Assembly (NCBI RefSeq): GCF_020829645.1
Contig: NZ_JAIVFS010000004.1
Span: 124,001 to 188,000, forward strand
Length of the DNA: 64,000 nucleotides
Source of the DNA: Nostoc mirabile CHAB5784
GTDB lineage: Bacteria > Cyanobacteriota > Cyanobacteriia > Cyanobacteriales > Nostocaceae
Reading direction: 5' to 3'
Under the pieces are notes generated by a model. That model made no database searches and was not told where the DNA came from. It was given only the letters and a program-made list of their open reading frames with translations. The position numbers were made by a program, and so were the translations under genes. Shown here one piece after another: positions 27,858 through 37,888 of this stretch. Position 1 is the stretch's first letter. The number at the start of each line of letters is the position of its first letter.

Positions 27858-27876
27858 ATAATTCTAAAGATGGCTA

Positions 27877-29079
27877 TTAAGCATCATCTAAAGCTGCGAT
27901 TCCAGGTAAAACCTTGCCTTCAAGTAACTCCAAGCTAGCGCCGCCGCCGGTGGATATGTGGCTCATTTGGTCGGCTAAACCAACCTTTTCCACAGCCGCT
28001 ACTGAGTCGCCGCCGCCAATGATGGTGGTTGTGCCAGTTTTACCGATTTCCGCAAGGGTATGAGCGATCGCTTCCGTACCTACCGCAAACTTATCAAACT
28101 CAAACACACCCATTGGCCCGTTCCAAATTACCGTTTTGGTATCTGCAAGGGCATCTTGGAAAACTTTTACTGAGTCTGGGCCAATATCCAAACCTATACC
28201 ATCATTGGGGATGTTCTCAATGCTGACGGTTGTCGCATTAGCATCAGGAGCAAACTTATCTGCTGATACTATATCCGTGGGTAACAAGAAGGTAACGCCC
28301 CGTTCCTTAGCCTTAGCTTCCAAAGATTTCGCTAGTTCTAACTTGTCATCTTCCACCAACGACTTACCGATATTTAAACCACGGGCTTTATAGAAGGTGA
28401 AAATCATTCCACCGCCGATGATCAGTTTGTCGCACTTCTCCAGCAAGGTTTCAATCACGCCAATTTTGCTGGAAACTTTGGAACCGCCAATAATTGCCGC
28501 TAAAGGACGTTGGGGATTTTCAATAGCATTTTGAAGATATTGCAATTCCTTCTCAACCAAATATCCAGCCACAGAAGGACTCAGGAATTTAGTCACACCT
28601 TCAGTAGAAGCATGGGCGCGGTGTGCAGTACCAAAAGCATCATTTACATAAAAATCAGCATTAGCTGCCAATTTTTTCGCAAATTCTGGGTCGTTTTTCT
28701 CCTCTTCTGGGTAAAAACGGACATTTTCCAGTAACAGCACTTGGCCATTTTGCAACGCACCAACTTCAGATGCAACTTCATCACCAATGGAGTCATCAGT
28801 TTTAACGACTTCTTGCCCCAGTAACTCAGAGAGACGCTTGGCAACGGGAGTTAGGCGTAATTTGTCATCCACACCCTTGGGACGCCCAAAATGACTTGCG
28901 AGAATGACCTTAGCACCCTTCTGGGTCAAATCTCTGATGGTTGGTAGAGCTGCGCGAATGCGAGTATCGTCGGTAATGTTGCCTTGATCGTCCACAGGCA
29001 CATTAAAGTCAACCCGCACTAAGGCACGTTTCCCAGATATATCAGCCGAAGATAAACTTGCTAAACTTTTTTTGGACAC
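27877..29079 (-). CDS. pgk: Phosphoglycerate kinase
   Basis: Interconverts 1,3-bisphosphoglycerate and 3-phosphoglycerate in glycolysis and the Calvin cycle. The 400 residues match the family throughout: [46 protein letters not shown], the ATP-site block [24 protein letters not shown] and the final [13 protein letters not shown]. The start is GTG (complement of 29077-29079) with AGGAG placed 8 nt upstream. It is divergent from the universal stress protein gene. Confidence 0.97.
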   Translation of the reverse strand: MSKKSLASLSSADISGKRALVRVDFNVPVDDQGNITDDTRIRAALPTIRDLTQKGAKVILASHFGRPKGVDDKLRLTPVAKRLSELLGQEVVKTDDSIGDEVASEVGALQNGQVLLLENVRFYPEEEKNDPEFAKKLAANADFYVNDAFGTAHRAHASTEGVTKFLSPSVAGYLVEKELQYLQNAIENPQRPLAAIIGGSKVSSKIGVIETLLEKCDKLIIGGGMIFTFYKARGLNIGKSLVEDDKLELAKSLEAKAKERGVTFLLPTDIVSADKFAPDANATTVSIENIPNDGIGLDIGPDSVKVFQDALADTKTVIWNGPMGVFEFDKFAVGTEAIAHTLAEIGKTGTTTIIGGGDSVAAVEKVGLADQMSHISTGGGASLELLEGKVLPGIAALDDA

Positions 29080-29159
29080 ACCAAACTCTCCTGATTGCCT
29101 TTTTGTTATTGTTTTGAAAGTAGAACCATCAAGATTTTACCGGAGTCAGGGGTACCCAA

Positions 29160-29576
29160 GTGACAGAGATATTTAAGACAGTACTATTTCCTATTGATCA
29201 AAGCCGGGAAACGCGGGAAGCTGCTGATGTAGTTACAAACGTAGTCAAAAAGTACAGCAGTCGCTTGGTGCTGCTGTCTGTGGTAGAAGAACCGCCTCCA
29301 GATGCGCCTAGTCCAGATCCGATGGTGTCACCAGAGGTAGTTGCTAAACTGCTGGAAAATGCCCAATCTTTATTTTCTGGGCAAGGAATTCAATCCGAAA
29401 TCCTGGAAAGGCGAGGTAAACCAGCTTTTACTATCTGCGATGTCGCTGATGAAATCGGAGCCGATTTAATTATCATGGGCTGTCGAGGGCTAGGCTTGAC
29501 TGAAGAGGGAGCGGATGATAGTGTTACGACTCGCGTGATTAATCTTTCCCCTTGCCCAGTGCTGATTGTGCCCTAG
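29160..29576 (+). CDS. Universal stress protein (UspA family)
   Basis: 138 residues, GTG start, one Usp domain: KTVLFPIDQSRETREAADVV at the N-terminus, LVLLSVVEEPPPD, then the nucleotide-loop region GADLIIMGCRGLGLTEEGAD and the final strand SPCPVLIVP. The G-x-x-G-x9-G motif is only partly conserved (GCRGLG), so ATP binding is uncertain. It starts 80 bp from the divergent pgk. Confidence 0.88.
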   Translation: MTEIFKTVLFPIDQSRETREAADVVTNVVKKYSSRLVLLSVVEEPPPDAPSPDPMVSPEVVAKLLENAQSLFSGQGIQSEILERRGKPAFTICDVADEIGADLIIMGCRGLGLTEEGADDSVTTRVINLSPCPVLIVP

Positions 29577-29598
29577 TAGTCTGGCAAGCTAACTTTGA

Positions 29599-29694
29599 CG
29601 GGTGAGACACTTCCTATTCGTTGCCAGTTGTGGAGGTGTTACCGTTGACCAAGTTAGAAAATATGTCGAGAATCAGGCTGCGGTGTCGGAATGA
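29599..29694 (+). pseudogene. C-terminal remnant of an IS200/IS605-type TnpA transposase
   Basis: The frame reads RHFLFVASCGGVTVDQVRK then YVENQ and stops. This looks like the last strand and helix of Y1 transposase TnpA (typically ...YFVAS-GGVT...KYVENQ). The catalytic His-U-His and Tyr parts are gone. About 100 bp downstream, ACTGCT-AAG-AGCAGT (29792-29806) forms a small hairpin like those at right ends of this IS group. Confidence 0.45.
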
Positions 29695-29831
29695 TTGGCG
29701 ATTCGTCACCCACCCCACAAACATTTGAGCGGTGGTCAAAATTGGTCGGGGGTGGGATTCCAAGGGCGCCGCGCTATCCCCCTCACCGCCAACTGCTAAG
29801 AGCAGTCTGGCGGGAGTACCCCGCGCTTTAG

Positions 29832-29966
29832 ATGGCTCTATTTCAACCTACACGACGGTTTATTCAACAAGCTGGAGGGACAAGTTTCCTGACTCTCTTG
29901 GGCTGCAATCGACGGGAGCAAGCAATGCTGACGCTATATACCTTTGGGGACTCAATTTTAGATTGA
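29832..29966 (+). pseudogene. N-terminal stub resembling an SGNH/GDSL hydrolase
   Basis: A 44-codon frame MALFQPTRRFIQQAGGTSF ... ends with AMLTLYTFGDSILD and a stop. The YTFGDSILD segment is the block I oxyanion/nucleophile motif (G-D-S) of SGNH hydrolases, normally followed by some 200 residues. Here the sequence turns to AT-rich, repeat-containing DNA immediately after it. The adjacent TnpA remnant suggests an IS-linked deletion. Confidence 0.4.
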
Positions 29967-30137
29967 AGGCGATCGCCCATGCTCATCCACTCTCATCATA
30001 GCAGCCATTCCCTCGACATCCCCCGAATCGCTGTCTTCTGCATTAGATATATGAGTGTAGAGGAAAACTAGCACTAGGCTGGCTTCCCCAAAATTGTTGG
30101 GTGAGGGGCAAGGAGCAGATATCGGATTCCTATAAAA

Positions 30138-30171
30138 ATACTCTACTGATTTATTTGCCTCAGTAGAGTAT
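30138..30171. terminator. Perfect 12-bp hairpin in gene-poor region
   Basis: ATACTCTACTGA and TCAGTAGAGTAT with a 10-nt loop. Its surroundings (29967-30582) contain no intact gene, only fragments: on the minus strand 30371-30477 reads PNPKLVYEGRLLRETFSDEA and AMREVLISDYW in an open frame, a remnant I cannot place. Confidence 0.5.
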
Positions 30172-30582
30172 ATCAATGTATATGTATCTTATGCCTCTAA
30201 GCATTATTTTATCCAATAGTAAATCTTTATACGACAGTGTAGATACTGAGTGTTATTAAACAGCACGCGACTTGTGACTGGTGTGGACACGAAAGCGGCG
30301 ATATTTCTTGAAGGTGCAGTGAGTTGTCAAAATCTCATTCGTCAGCCTGGTATCAAAGTAGTGCTTAGAGTTACCCAATAATCACTTATCAAAACCTCTC
30401 GCATCGCTGCTTCATCGCTAAAAGTTTCTCGCAAAAGGCGTCCTTCATAGACCAGCTTCGGATTTGGGATTTGGTTGATTCACTATTAAGATTCAATCCC
30501 AGCAATAGAAAATCAACCCAAACAATTAAGCGCACACTCGGATGAACGCACTAACTTTTTTGGTACAACTCCAAAAACATAG

Positions 30583-31038
30583 TCATACATTCACTTTTAC
30601 TAAATCTACATCTGCAAGCCAGATAATTCTACTTTGAGCCGATGCCATTTCTGACAAAATTGGGGAACGCCATTCTACTGCATAAAGCCAATTGTTTTTC
30701 AGGCTAAAAATCCCTTGAATAATCCGACGTGATGGTTCTTCACTAAAATCAACTTCCACCACATCGCCCAATTTAAAAGCTGGTGTAGCAACTGTGGCTT
30801 TTTCCACTACGTTTGTTCCAGAAAATTCTTCTTGAGGCAAGTATAGTATTTCACGACAGCAGACAATGGTATAAATCCATTCCTGTCTCTCCCATTGGAC
30901 ACCACAACAGTAGCCTGATATATCAGAGCCTGATAACAAGACTTTTTCCAGGATTTGAACTGCTAATGGTGGCATGGCTTTTCCCCACGGTACAGAACTA
31001 TGCCAACAAGATTCTAAAGTGACAATTTGATTAATCAT
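30583..31038 (-). CDS. DUF1392-like cyanobacterial protein
   Basis: 151 residues from the likely start MINQIVTLESCWHSSVPW (complement of 31036-31038). An upstream in-frame ATG at 31113 would add 25 residues but has poorer context. WGKAMPPLAVQILEKVLL, GYCCGVQWERQEWIYTIVC, a central PAFKLGDVVEVDF and NNWLYAVEWRSPILSEM resemble the small Nostoc family DUF1392, whose function is unknown. It is soluble, without signal peptide. Alone between decayed sequences. Confidence 0.6.
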   Translation of the reverse strand: MINQIVTLESCWHSSVPWGKAMPPLAVQILEKVLLSGSDISGYCCGVQWERQEWIYTIVCCREILYLPQEEFSGTNVVEKATVATPAFKLGDVVEVDFSEEPSRRIIQGIFSLKNNWLYAVEWRSPILSEMASAQSRIIWLADVDLVKVNV

Positions 31039-31153
31039 GCAAAGCAATCTCTTTTTTATACATAAACTACTTTGCACTTGTGTAATCCGGATGTAATTTA
31101 AAAATCCAGTCACAGCAGCATCTTAGTGAGCTACTATGACGCATGGCTAGGGG

Positions 31154-31303
31154 TCAGGCCGTCACAGACTGAAGCCGGGTAATGCGCTCGGCAGACTGCT
31201 GTGCTTCCCGGTAGAGGCGGGCATTATCAATGGCGATCGCGGCTCGATGGGCAATGTCTTCTGCCAATGCCATATCTGTTTCATACTTGACAAGTGTTGG
31301 TTA
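31154..31303 (-). pseudogene. GAF-domain fragment of a sensor protein
   Basis: A minus-strand frame of about 48 codons reads TLVKYETDMALAEDIAHRAA then IAIDNARLYREAQQSAERIT and stops. ALAEDIAHRAAIAIDNARLYREAQ is the typical last helix of GAF domains in cyanobacterial multi-sensor kinases, joined to the next coiled linker. Nothing else of a kinase is present on either side, so this is a deletion remnant. Confidence 0.65.
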
Positions 31304-31915
31304 ACGAATTATTTGTTATGACCCCAACAACCTCTAAGAGTGTTAATGACGATAAATAATCTGTTATTCAACACTTGAAAATACGAAACATCTGACAACC
31401 TGATAGTACTTACTTAGCGAAAATTTACTTAGATGTCTATCTTTCAAAAATATCTTTGCATAATCTTCATATTATTTGCTGATAAATGTATATACAAGTA
31501 CTGAACTTTGTGTCTTCTTTATATTTTGATATTACTGTTGCACGTTATAAAATTCTGGATGCTTTGTAAGCCTCGGTTCAGGCGACTGTACATAGCAAGT
31601 TGACGGTTATTTAAGTGCAACCGTAACTTAGAGTCAACTCAATACTAAGAGTATTAACTCGGCTTCAAGTATTAAAATTAAATAATTAAATGCTTTCTAT
31701 TAGACATCTCCAAAAATTAAATATGCGTTACCCAGAACCGTTGTAGAGACGTAGCAGTGCTACGTCAAAACAATTCTTGTTCACTCATATCTCTATTCGT
31801 TTTTCATTTGTATTTACAAATGAAAAACAAAGAAGTCTGAGCATCGGCTTCCGGCGCTCAGAACTTTGGAGACAAACCTTGCGTGTAAATATGCAATGTT
31901 TATTTTCCTAACAGC
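31304..31915. other. AT-rich spacer without a gene
   Basis: I see no coding frame. 31744-31766 has a GACGTAGCA/TGCTACGTC hairpin, and 31799-31828 has the strong hairpin listed separately. The rest is AT-rich with no recognisable repeat. Confidence 0.5.
31799..31828. terminator. Hairpin downstream of the GDYXXLXY gene
   Basis: GTTTTTCATTTGT and ACAAATGAAAAAC form a perfect 13-bp stem with a 4-nt loop, about 90 bp past the stop of the minus-strand gene. The stem base is T-rich on both sides, so it could work in either direction. Confidence 0.55.
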
Positions 31916-32626
31916 TTAAAAACGATAGTTGCGATCGCGCACCCACATACTAACTGGCACTGCCTTACCCTGTGGATCAACTTTCGCCTTAACTACAATG
32001 GGTGGTACTTGTCCTCTGCGGGCGCGTTGGGCTTGTAAGTCGTTCCTAATCTGCTGCCGTTGGTTTTCTGGGATGTAATATGTTTCTAAGCCGTAGTTAA
32101 CAGAGCCATCTTGATAAATACCTTTTAAGGCTACCTGATTGGCTCTAAGAGTTGTGGGGCGATCGCTAGTTACTCGCAACGGCCTCCAAGCTCTAGGAAC
32201 ACCGCGGCCAGAGGATAGTTGCTCTTGCAAAGTCACGTATATGTTGGTTCCTTCAGGCAATCTTCTGCCACTTCCACGACCTTTGCTGACTAATGTTTGC
32301 CAACCAGGCAATCTGCTCAAATTTGCGGTGCGGGATATATTGTAATCTAAGTCTAAGGTGTTACCTTCTAGCACATTGTTAGGGTTTACAGGTACGGTTT
32401 GCAAAATCACCGTCTTACCTGTCACATCTGTATAAAGCGCTTGGGCTGGTACTGCCATAATTAGCCCTGTTTGCAGCGCCAGGGGAGCTAGTAACCGCCA
32501 AAAAGGTAAGGGCTTATTCGATTTTTGTTCACTAGCAATCAAGTAATCCCGAAAAGTCACCTTATTAGAAAATTCGGCTTCGGGAGACAAGGTTTTATTT
32601 TTAGATTCAGAAGAACTATTAGTCAT
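31916..32626 (-). CDS. GDYXXLXY-domain membrane-anchored protein
   Basis: 236 residues from ATG (complement of 32624-32626, MTNSSSESKN). One N-terminal membrane helix is visible (about 42-65, FWRLLAPLALQTGLIMAVPA). The periplasmic part carries GNTLDLDYNIS, a variant of the GDYXXLXY motif, and ends GLETYYIPENQRQQI plus a beta-rich tail. Proteins of this family commonly sit next to or are fused with DUF2157 membrane proteins, as here (gene directly upstream, 251 bp away). Function unknown; an envelope role is likely. Confidence 0.75.
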   Translation of the reverse strand: MTNSSSESKNKTLSPEAEFSNKVTFRDYLIASEQKSNKPLPFWRLLAPLALQTGLIMAVPAQALYTDVTGKTVILQTVPVNPNNVLEGNTLDLDYNISRTANLSRLPGWQTLVSKGRGSGRRLPEGTNIYVTLQEQLSSGRGVPRAWRPLRVTSDRPTTLRANQVALKGIYQDGSVNYGLETYYIPENQRQQIRNDLQAQRARRGQVPPIVVKAKVDPQGKAVPVSMWVRDRNYRF

Positions 32627-32876
32627 GAGCGTAGTCCTAAAAAGCAGAGGTATTGAGGAGGTCAAAAGTAACGAGATTAGGACTGACGCAGAGAAACTTT
32701 AAAAACTTTAACGCACAGAAATTTCAGAATAAGTTAGGAGTAGAGACGCGATTAATCGCGTCTGTACAGGAGTTAGGAGTGCAAGGAAAAATCATCGATT
32801 TTGAAACTCCATCACTTTATGGTTGGCCTTTTCCTGACTTCTGAATTCTGACTCCTGAATTCTTTCATCCTTTACA

Positions 32877-34295
32877 CTACTTTTTACTTGCAGAGCTACC
32901 ACCAGGTAAGCGGCGTTCAAACCAGAGTCCAGCGCTAATTAAAGCAGAACCGCACAAAACAAAGACTAGGGACTTGAAAAGTAAATCGGTATCGTACTCT
33001 TGCACGCGACTGATAATTTGCAGTGTTACTAACAACATACCACCCCAAAAGGAACTTCTGTTGCTTAATTTCAATCCTTCTTGAATTAGTCCCCAGGCTA
33101 ATGTTGCTAAAAGTACATTGAAAATAAAAACACCAAGTTCATCAATTCGGCTGATAGTTTGATGCCAAAAAGGTACTAGAGTAATAAAGACAAGGAAGGT
33201 ACTAATGACAGCAGTCGTGAAAATCACTTCGCGGCGTGGAGGGTTATTTCTTTGACGCAGTAGAAACAACCATTGCAATACCGCCAAGCCACTGAGAATT
33301 CCCAAATCGATAATCGGCAGAGACTCAAATAAGTTTGTCACATTCGTAGGCTGATTATAACTATAATTTGGAGATTCCCAGACCCAACGAAAAGACAAGA
33401 TGTAAAAGACAATGCCGAAGCTTACCAACGCTAAATTACGGGCCAAAGATTGAAACAACCTGTAATTTATGGTTGGAAACAGCAAGTCATCATAACTCCA
33501 GAATAATGCAGGTGGCAGTGCAAAAGCAAAAGATGCCACCCAAGGGGCTATATCAGCATAATTCAGCAGTGGCAGAGGATTGAGGTTGGCTTGTAAGGAA
33601 CTAGCAAAGACAAAGGCTGCTAGACCAAAAATCCAACGCGATCGACAGAAGTAGGCTAAGGGTACAAACACTAGCCATGCCAATAAAGGCATGTGCTGCA
33701 CCACTAGGCGCGACCAAGTTAGATCACCTGAAGCGTACCATAAGTCTTCTAATCCTGTCCAATAGCCGATTTCCACGAGGACAATTGACAGAATTCCTAA
33801 AGAATTTAAGCACAAACTAAAGGCCATCACCACAACGCCCAACCCCCAGGCGAGAAACAGTTGGGAAGCTGAACCAGCAATATTGAACATCTGGGCCATC
33901 AGCAGTAAATTTGCACCGAAAATGAAGGCGCTTAAAATGAGCAATCCCTCTCCCAGTAAGCGTTTGCTTTTTTGTGGCTTCTTTCCTTCAGGTTGTCTCC
34001 AATTGAAAAAACCAGTGATTGCGATCGCAAAAAACAAACTTATCATCAAAATAAACTTGACTTCTCGTGATCCTCCCTGCCAGTTTCCTGCTACAAAGGT
34101 AATTATACCTAAGCATAAAAGTATGCCGCCTATAGCAATTGCGATCGCTTTATTGCGATCGCGTGCAGCAGCTTCCAAGTTCTTAAATTGATAACGTTCT
34201 GCTATTTGCTCATACAGCGAAGAACTAATTAATCCTTCATCCCTCCATAATTGTGCTTCTTTGCGTAATTTTTGCGGAAAACTATCTAAGAACAT
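32877..34295 (-). CDS. DUF2157 polytopic membrane protein
   Basis: About 472 residues from the likely start MFLDSFPQKLRKEAQLW (complement of 34293-34295); an upstream in-frame start at 34340 would add 15 residues. The N-terminal soluble part LRKEAQLWRDEGLISSSLYEQIAERYQF is the DUF2157 signature. About 12 membrane segments follow (e.g. AIAIGGILLCLGIITFVAG, VLVEIGYWTGLEDLW). It pairs with the GDYXXLXY gene behind it in a two-gene unit. Confidence 0.8.
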   Translation of the reverse strand: MFLDSFPQKLRKEAQLWRDEGLISSSLYEQIAERYQFKNLEAAARDRNKAIAIAIGGILLCLGIITFVAGNWQGGSREVKFILMISLFFAIAITGFFNWRQPEGKKPQKSKRLLGEGLLILSAFIFGANLLLMAQMFNIAGSASQLFLAWGLGVVVMAFSLCLNSLGILSIVLVEIGYWTGLEDLWYASGDLTWSRLVVQHMPLLAWLVFVPLAYFCRSRWIFGLAAFVFASSLQANLNPLPLLNYADIAPWVASFAFALPPALFWSYDDLLFPTINYRLFQSLARNLALVSFGIVFYILSFRWVWESPNYSYNQPTNVTNLFESLPIIDLGILSGLAVLQWLFLLRQRNNPPRREVIFTTAVISTFLVFITLVPFWHQTISRIDELGVFIFNVLLATLAWGLIQEGLKLSNRSSFWGGMLLVTLQIISRVQEYDTDLLFKSLVFVLCGSALISAGLWFERRLPGGSSASKK

Positions 34296-34470
34296 GACCT
34301 TCTCCGGTGCAGTGGGGTAGCTTGGCCATTGCGTTCCCAATGGCGGTCATTATATTTTGAGTATGAAGCCAAAAGCCTTAATTACATTGTTCTTGTGTAA
34401 CAGTTTTATTTTGATTTGGATACAAGCTAATTCGTAATTCGTAATTCGTAATTCGTAATTAATAATCCAC

Positions 34471-35448
34471 ATGGAAAAACCTTCTAATTTATTACTTAAA
34501 GTCTCGCGGCGTTTGTTCAATAATCTAGATGATCAAGAAAAATTTATTGAGGCTTTAATGAATCCTCAGCCTTTTTCACCGAGTATTCTTTGGTGTAAAG
34601 AAAAGACAGAGATTTCGCCTTTGACAGTGGAAACACCAACCTATTGGCAACCACAATTTATAGACCGTTTATCCTTGGGAGAAAAACCTGGTCAGCATCC
34701 CTTACATCAACAAGGATATTTCTATTGTTTAGATTTTTCTTCAGTGTTTGCAGCTACTACTTTGTTAGCTATTCCTGTGCCAGTAAGTTTAGTTTTTGAT
34801 ATGTGTGCCGCACCAGGAGGTAAAAGTATCTTTGCTTGGAAAGCTTTACAACCTGACTTACTCATCAGTAATGAAGTAATTGGCAAACGTCTGGGAATGC
34901 TAATTTCTAATTTGAAGCGTTGCCAGATTAGCCCTAGTGCAGTAGTTAATAGAGATTCTAGTATATTTGCCGAAATGTTTCCCTACTCTAGCAATCTAGT
35001 AATAGTAGATGCTCCTTGTACTGGACAATCTTTACTAGCTAAAGGTGAAAAAGCACCCGGATGTTTTCACCCAACTGCTATTAATAAGAGTGCAAATAGA
35101 CAAAAACGCATCATAGCAAACTCAGCTAAACTTGTTTCACCACAAGGCTATCTTGCTTATATGACTTGCACATATTCACCCGAAGAAAATGAGCAAGTTT
35201 GTGAATGGTTCTTGGAACGCTTTCCCCAGTTTCAGGCAATAGAGATTAGTAATTTAGCCAAATATCAGTCGCATTTAACTAAAATGCCTTGTTATCGGAT
35301 GTTTCCTCAGGATATGTTAGGTGCTGGTGCGTTTACAGTACTGTTTAAAAATACTAATGAGGATAAAGATCAAGATGAGCGTAAAGAAGTAGATTTAAAT
35401 ACAATATCTTCGCTGTATATCTATCAAAATATGAAAAAGTCAAGTTAG
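34471..35448 (+). CDS. NOL1/NOP2/Sun-family RNA m5C methyltransferase
   Basis: 325-residue AdoMet-dependent cytosine-5 methyltransferase. The AdoMet site is FDMCAAPGGKSIFAWKAL (about 111-128). Motif IV is VDAPCTGQSLLAKG, and motif VI has the catalytic Cys in MTCTYSPEENEQVCEW. There is no NusB-like or PUA extension, so it is shorter than RsmB and RsmF. The rRNA or tRNA target is open. Just upstream, 34430-34460 is a short TAATTCG heptamer array. Confidence 0.85.
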   Translation: MEKPSNLLLKVSRRLFNNLDDQEKFIEALMNPQPFSPSILWCKEKTEISPLTVETPTYWQPQFIDRLSLGEKPGQHPLHQQGYFYCLDFSSVFAATTLLAIPVPVSLVFDMCAAPGGKSIFAWKALQPDLLISNEVIGKRLGMLISNLKRCQISPSAVVNRDSSIFAEMFPYSSNLVIVDAPCTGQSLLAKGEKAPGCFHPTAINKSANRQKRIIANSAKLVSPQGYLAYMTCTYSPEENEQVCEWFLERFPQFQAIEISNLAKYQSHLTKMPCYRMFPQDMLGAGAFTVLFKNTNEDKDQDERKEVDLNTISSLYIYQNMKKSS

Positions 35449-35862
35449 TTAAATTTATAGCATTAAGCTAGAATATCTAATATTTGGAATAGTGCTGCAT
35501 TTGTCAATCAGCCATCAGAAATACACATTTTACAGCAGTTGATTTTATATTTGTAAAATTACAAGCCTAGTACAGCGGGCGCGGAAATAAGCATACCATT
35601 TCAAATGGGGCAAGAAGCTCGGAATACAATTATGCGTGAATGCGTGAATGCATGAATTTTGACTTCCGCCTTACGGTAGGGCTGCATAGATGTGCGGCGT
35701 TACTTCAACAATCAATAACTTTCAATAATTAACTTTTATGGTTAATAAAGTTTTTTAACCTTTTCATAACCTGAAGTTAACTAAAATTTATCCGGTATCA
35801 GCTCTCGACTTTTTGAAATAAACATTGTACAAAAAAGCTAGACCGTAAAGGATGCAAATTAC
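35449..35862. other. Spacer without a visible gene
   Basis: AT-rich sequence with no homology or strong structure that I can see. It contains a short GGCGCGG/CCGCCTT mixed GC block near 35575-35680 (TGCGTGAATGCGTGAATGC is a 9-nt direct duplication) and AT-rich promoter-like DNA ahead of the Nudix gene. Confidence 0.4.
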
Positions 35863-36312
35863 ATGAGTCGAAAAATCAGCAAAGTCTTTAAACAGTCTGG
35901 GGTGATTCCTTATAGAGTGAACAATGGCAAAGTCGAAATCTTGCTAATCACAACCCGTAACTTTCAACACTGGGTAATTCCGAAAGGAGATATTCCTAAT
36001 GGCATGAGTCCGCCCGCTTCAGCAGCCAAAGAGGCGTGGGAAGAAGCAGGGGTAATTGGGCAGGTAGACACCAATGAACTCGGTAGTTACAAGTACCGCA
36101 AACGAGGCAAAATTTACCGAGTTAAGATGTATTTGTTACCAGTTGATATGCTGAGTGAAGATTATCCAGAAGCAAGTAAAAGAAAACGGCAGTGGTTAGA
36201 AGTGACTAAAGCTATCAGGCGGGTTAAGTTTAATTCACTCAAACGAATCCTTAAAGGTTTTTTCCAGGTCGAATCTCACTTTTGTGCATTTCAAGATCCT
36301 AATCAAGTATAG
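35863..36312 (+). CDS. Nudix hydrolase (diphosphoinositol/Ap-n-A phosphohydrolase-like)
   Basis: 149 residues. GVIPYRVNNGKVEILLITT opens the Nudix fold, followed by WVIPKGDIPNGMSPPASAAK and EAWEEAGV, the Nudix box region (about 47-72). The first Glu and the Arg of the canonical box are Met and Lys, while the metal-binding E-x-x-E-E is intact. The pattern is that of the small DIPP/MutT-like branch acting on diphosphate links in inositol phosphates or dinucleotides. Monocistronic. Confidence 0.82.
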   Translation: MSRKISKVFKQSGVIPYRVNNGKVEILLITTRNFQHWVIPKGDIPNGMSPPASAAKEAWEEAGVIGQVDTNELGSYKYRKRGKIYRVKMYLLPVDMLSEDYPEASKRKRQWLEVTKAIRRVKFNSLKRILKGFFQVESHFCAFQDPNQV

Positions 36313-36856
36313 AAAAAATACATTAATTAAGTATGCATAATTAAACATACAATAAAATCCTAGTTTGTAGTGAGCGATTCATCGCTCATAGCAAGGTTTC
36401 TAGTACAAAATTGAATTTATTTATCCCTTGCTAATTCTTCAAAAACCCTGGAAGCAACTTGAGAGCTTTTCAATAAGTAGCTATATTTAAAACAATTGCG
36501 ATCGCTAATTCAAACAAGTAAACATTAAATGTAAAGCATCACCTATCTTTACATTACATCTCTTGCACGAATATTAAATAGACCCCCCTTAGTCCCCCCT
36601 TATAAAGGGGGGAAATCGAGTAAGTTTACTCCCTCCCCTTAATAAGGGGAGGGTTGGGGTGGGGTTTTGAGGATTCATGCAAGAGGTCTATTTAATTGAT
36701 GTTGAGTATGGGGCTATTTATTGAGTGTACAATTCGTTCTAAATCCATAGTAAAGCTACCCAAGTTTTTATACCAACAATTCCATCAACTTGTAATCCCT
36801 TAGATGTTTGGAAACTAACAATTGCATCCTTATAGAAATTTAAATATTCAACCGAA
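36313..36856. repeat. Spacer with ATTAAATAGACC element
   Basis: 36563-36700 is bounded by ATTAAATAGACC and GGTCTATTTAAT, with TCTTGCACGAAT and ATTCATGCAAGA also inverted. The core has CCCCCCTTATAAAGGGGGG and CCCTCCCCTTAATAAGGGG hairpins. A further copy of the TTATGCAAGAGGTCTA end occurs at 41539-41553. The rest is AT-rich and shows no gene. Confidence 0.65.
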
Positions 36857-37795
36857 TTAAATATTATCTGTTGCCTCAATCAAAGCACTACGAATTCCTG
36901 ATTCACTCATCGAATGCCCGGCATCATGAACCACAATAAATTCTGCTTCCGGCCAAGCGCGATGTAATTCCCAAGCTGATATCATTGGGCAGACTACATC
37001 ATAGCGTCCCTGAACAATTACAGCCGGAATATGGCGAATGCGGTCTACATTTAAGAGTAATTGATCTTCTGTTTCAAAAAATCCCTTATTTATAAAGTAA
37101 TGGCATTCAATACGTGCGAAAGCTGAAGCAAATTCACTCTCGCCAAACTTTTGCATGAGTTCTGGGTCTAAAAAAAGTCTACTTGTACTAGCTTCCCAAA
37201 TTGACCAAGCACGCGCTGCTGTTAATTGAATTTCTAAATCTGGATTGGTCAAGCGTTTGTAATATGCTGCGATTAGATCATCACGTTCATCTACGGGAAT
37301 TGGTTTGAGATATTCTTCCCAAGCATCAGGAAAAATATAGCTAGCACCCTCTTGATAAAACCATCGCAACTCTTTTTGCCTCAGCATGAAGATACCACGG
37401 AGAATTAATCCCGCGCATCTAGAGGGATGGGTTTGACTGTAGGCTAATGATAAAGTGCTACCCCAACTACCACCGAAGACTGTCCACTTTTCTATACCTA
37501 AGTGTTGGCGCAGTTTTTCGATATCACTGACTAAATCCCAAGTGGTGTTTTCTCGTAATTCAGCATGGGGCGTACTTTGACCACAACCGCGCTGGTCAAA
37601 CATCACTAACCGCCATTTTTCGGGGTGGAAATATTGCCGATAAAAAGTTGGACATCCACCACCAGGGCCCCCATGCAGCAAAACGATGGGTTGACCTTGC
37701 GGGTTCCCTGACTCTTCAAAATGAATGGTATGAAGGTCAGAAACCTGTAAACTACCTTCTAAGTAAGGCTTGATCGCTGGGTAAAGTTCTCGCAT
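36857..37795 (-). CDS. pip: Prolyl aminopeptidase (proline iminopeptidase)
   Basis: Removes N-terminal proline from peptides; cytoplasmic alpha/beta hydrolase of peptidase family S33. The 312 residues carry the oxyanion motif LLHGGPGGGCPTFYRQYF, MFDQRGCGQS, the nucleophile Ser in VFGGSWGSTLSLAY, the Asp in VQGRYDVVCP and the His in VHDAGHSMSES. Family length is usual. The gene is alone, preceded by HIP1-rich DNA. Confidence 0.93.
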   Translation of the reverse strand: MRELYPAIKPYLEGSLQVSDLHTIHFEESGNPQGQPIVLLHGGPGGGCPTFYRQYFHPEKWRLVMFDQRGCGQSTPHAELRENTTWDLVSDIEKLRQHLGIEKWTVFGGSWGSTLSLAYSQTHPSRCAGLILRGIFMLRQKELRWFYQEGASYIFPDAWEEYLKPIPVDERDDLIAAYYKRLTNPDLEIQLTAARAWSIWEASTSRLFLDPELMQKFGESEFASAFARIECHYFINKGFFETEDQLLLNVDRIRHIPAVIVQGRYDVVCPMISAWELHRAWPEAEFIVVHDAGHSMSESGIRSALIEATDNI

Positions 37796-37888
37796 TTTGG
37801 ATATTTTATCAGTAATGTTGTCATCGCGATCGCGCCAGCCCTGAGTTGTCAGATCGTTGGCGCGATCGTATTACAACATCTTTCGTAA

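Noticed and set aside
29732..30001. 89-codon frame over the IS remnant
   Set aside because: Overlaps the better supported SGNH stub in another frame and has no recognisable motif.
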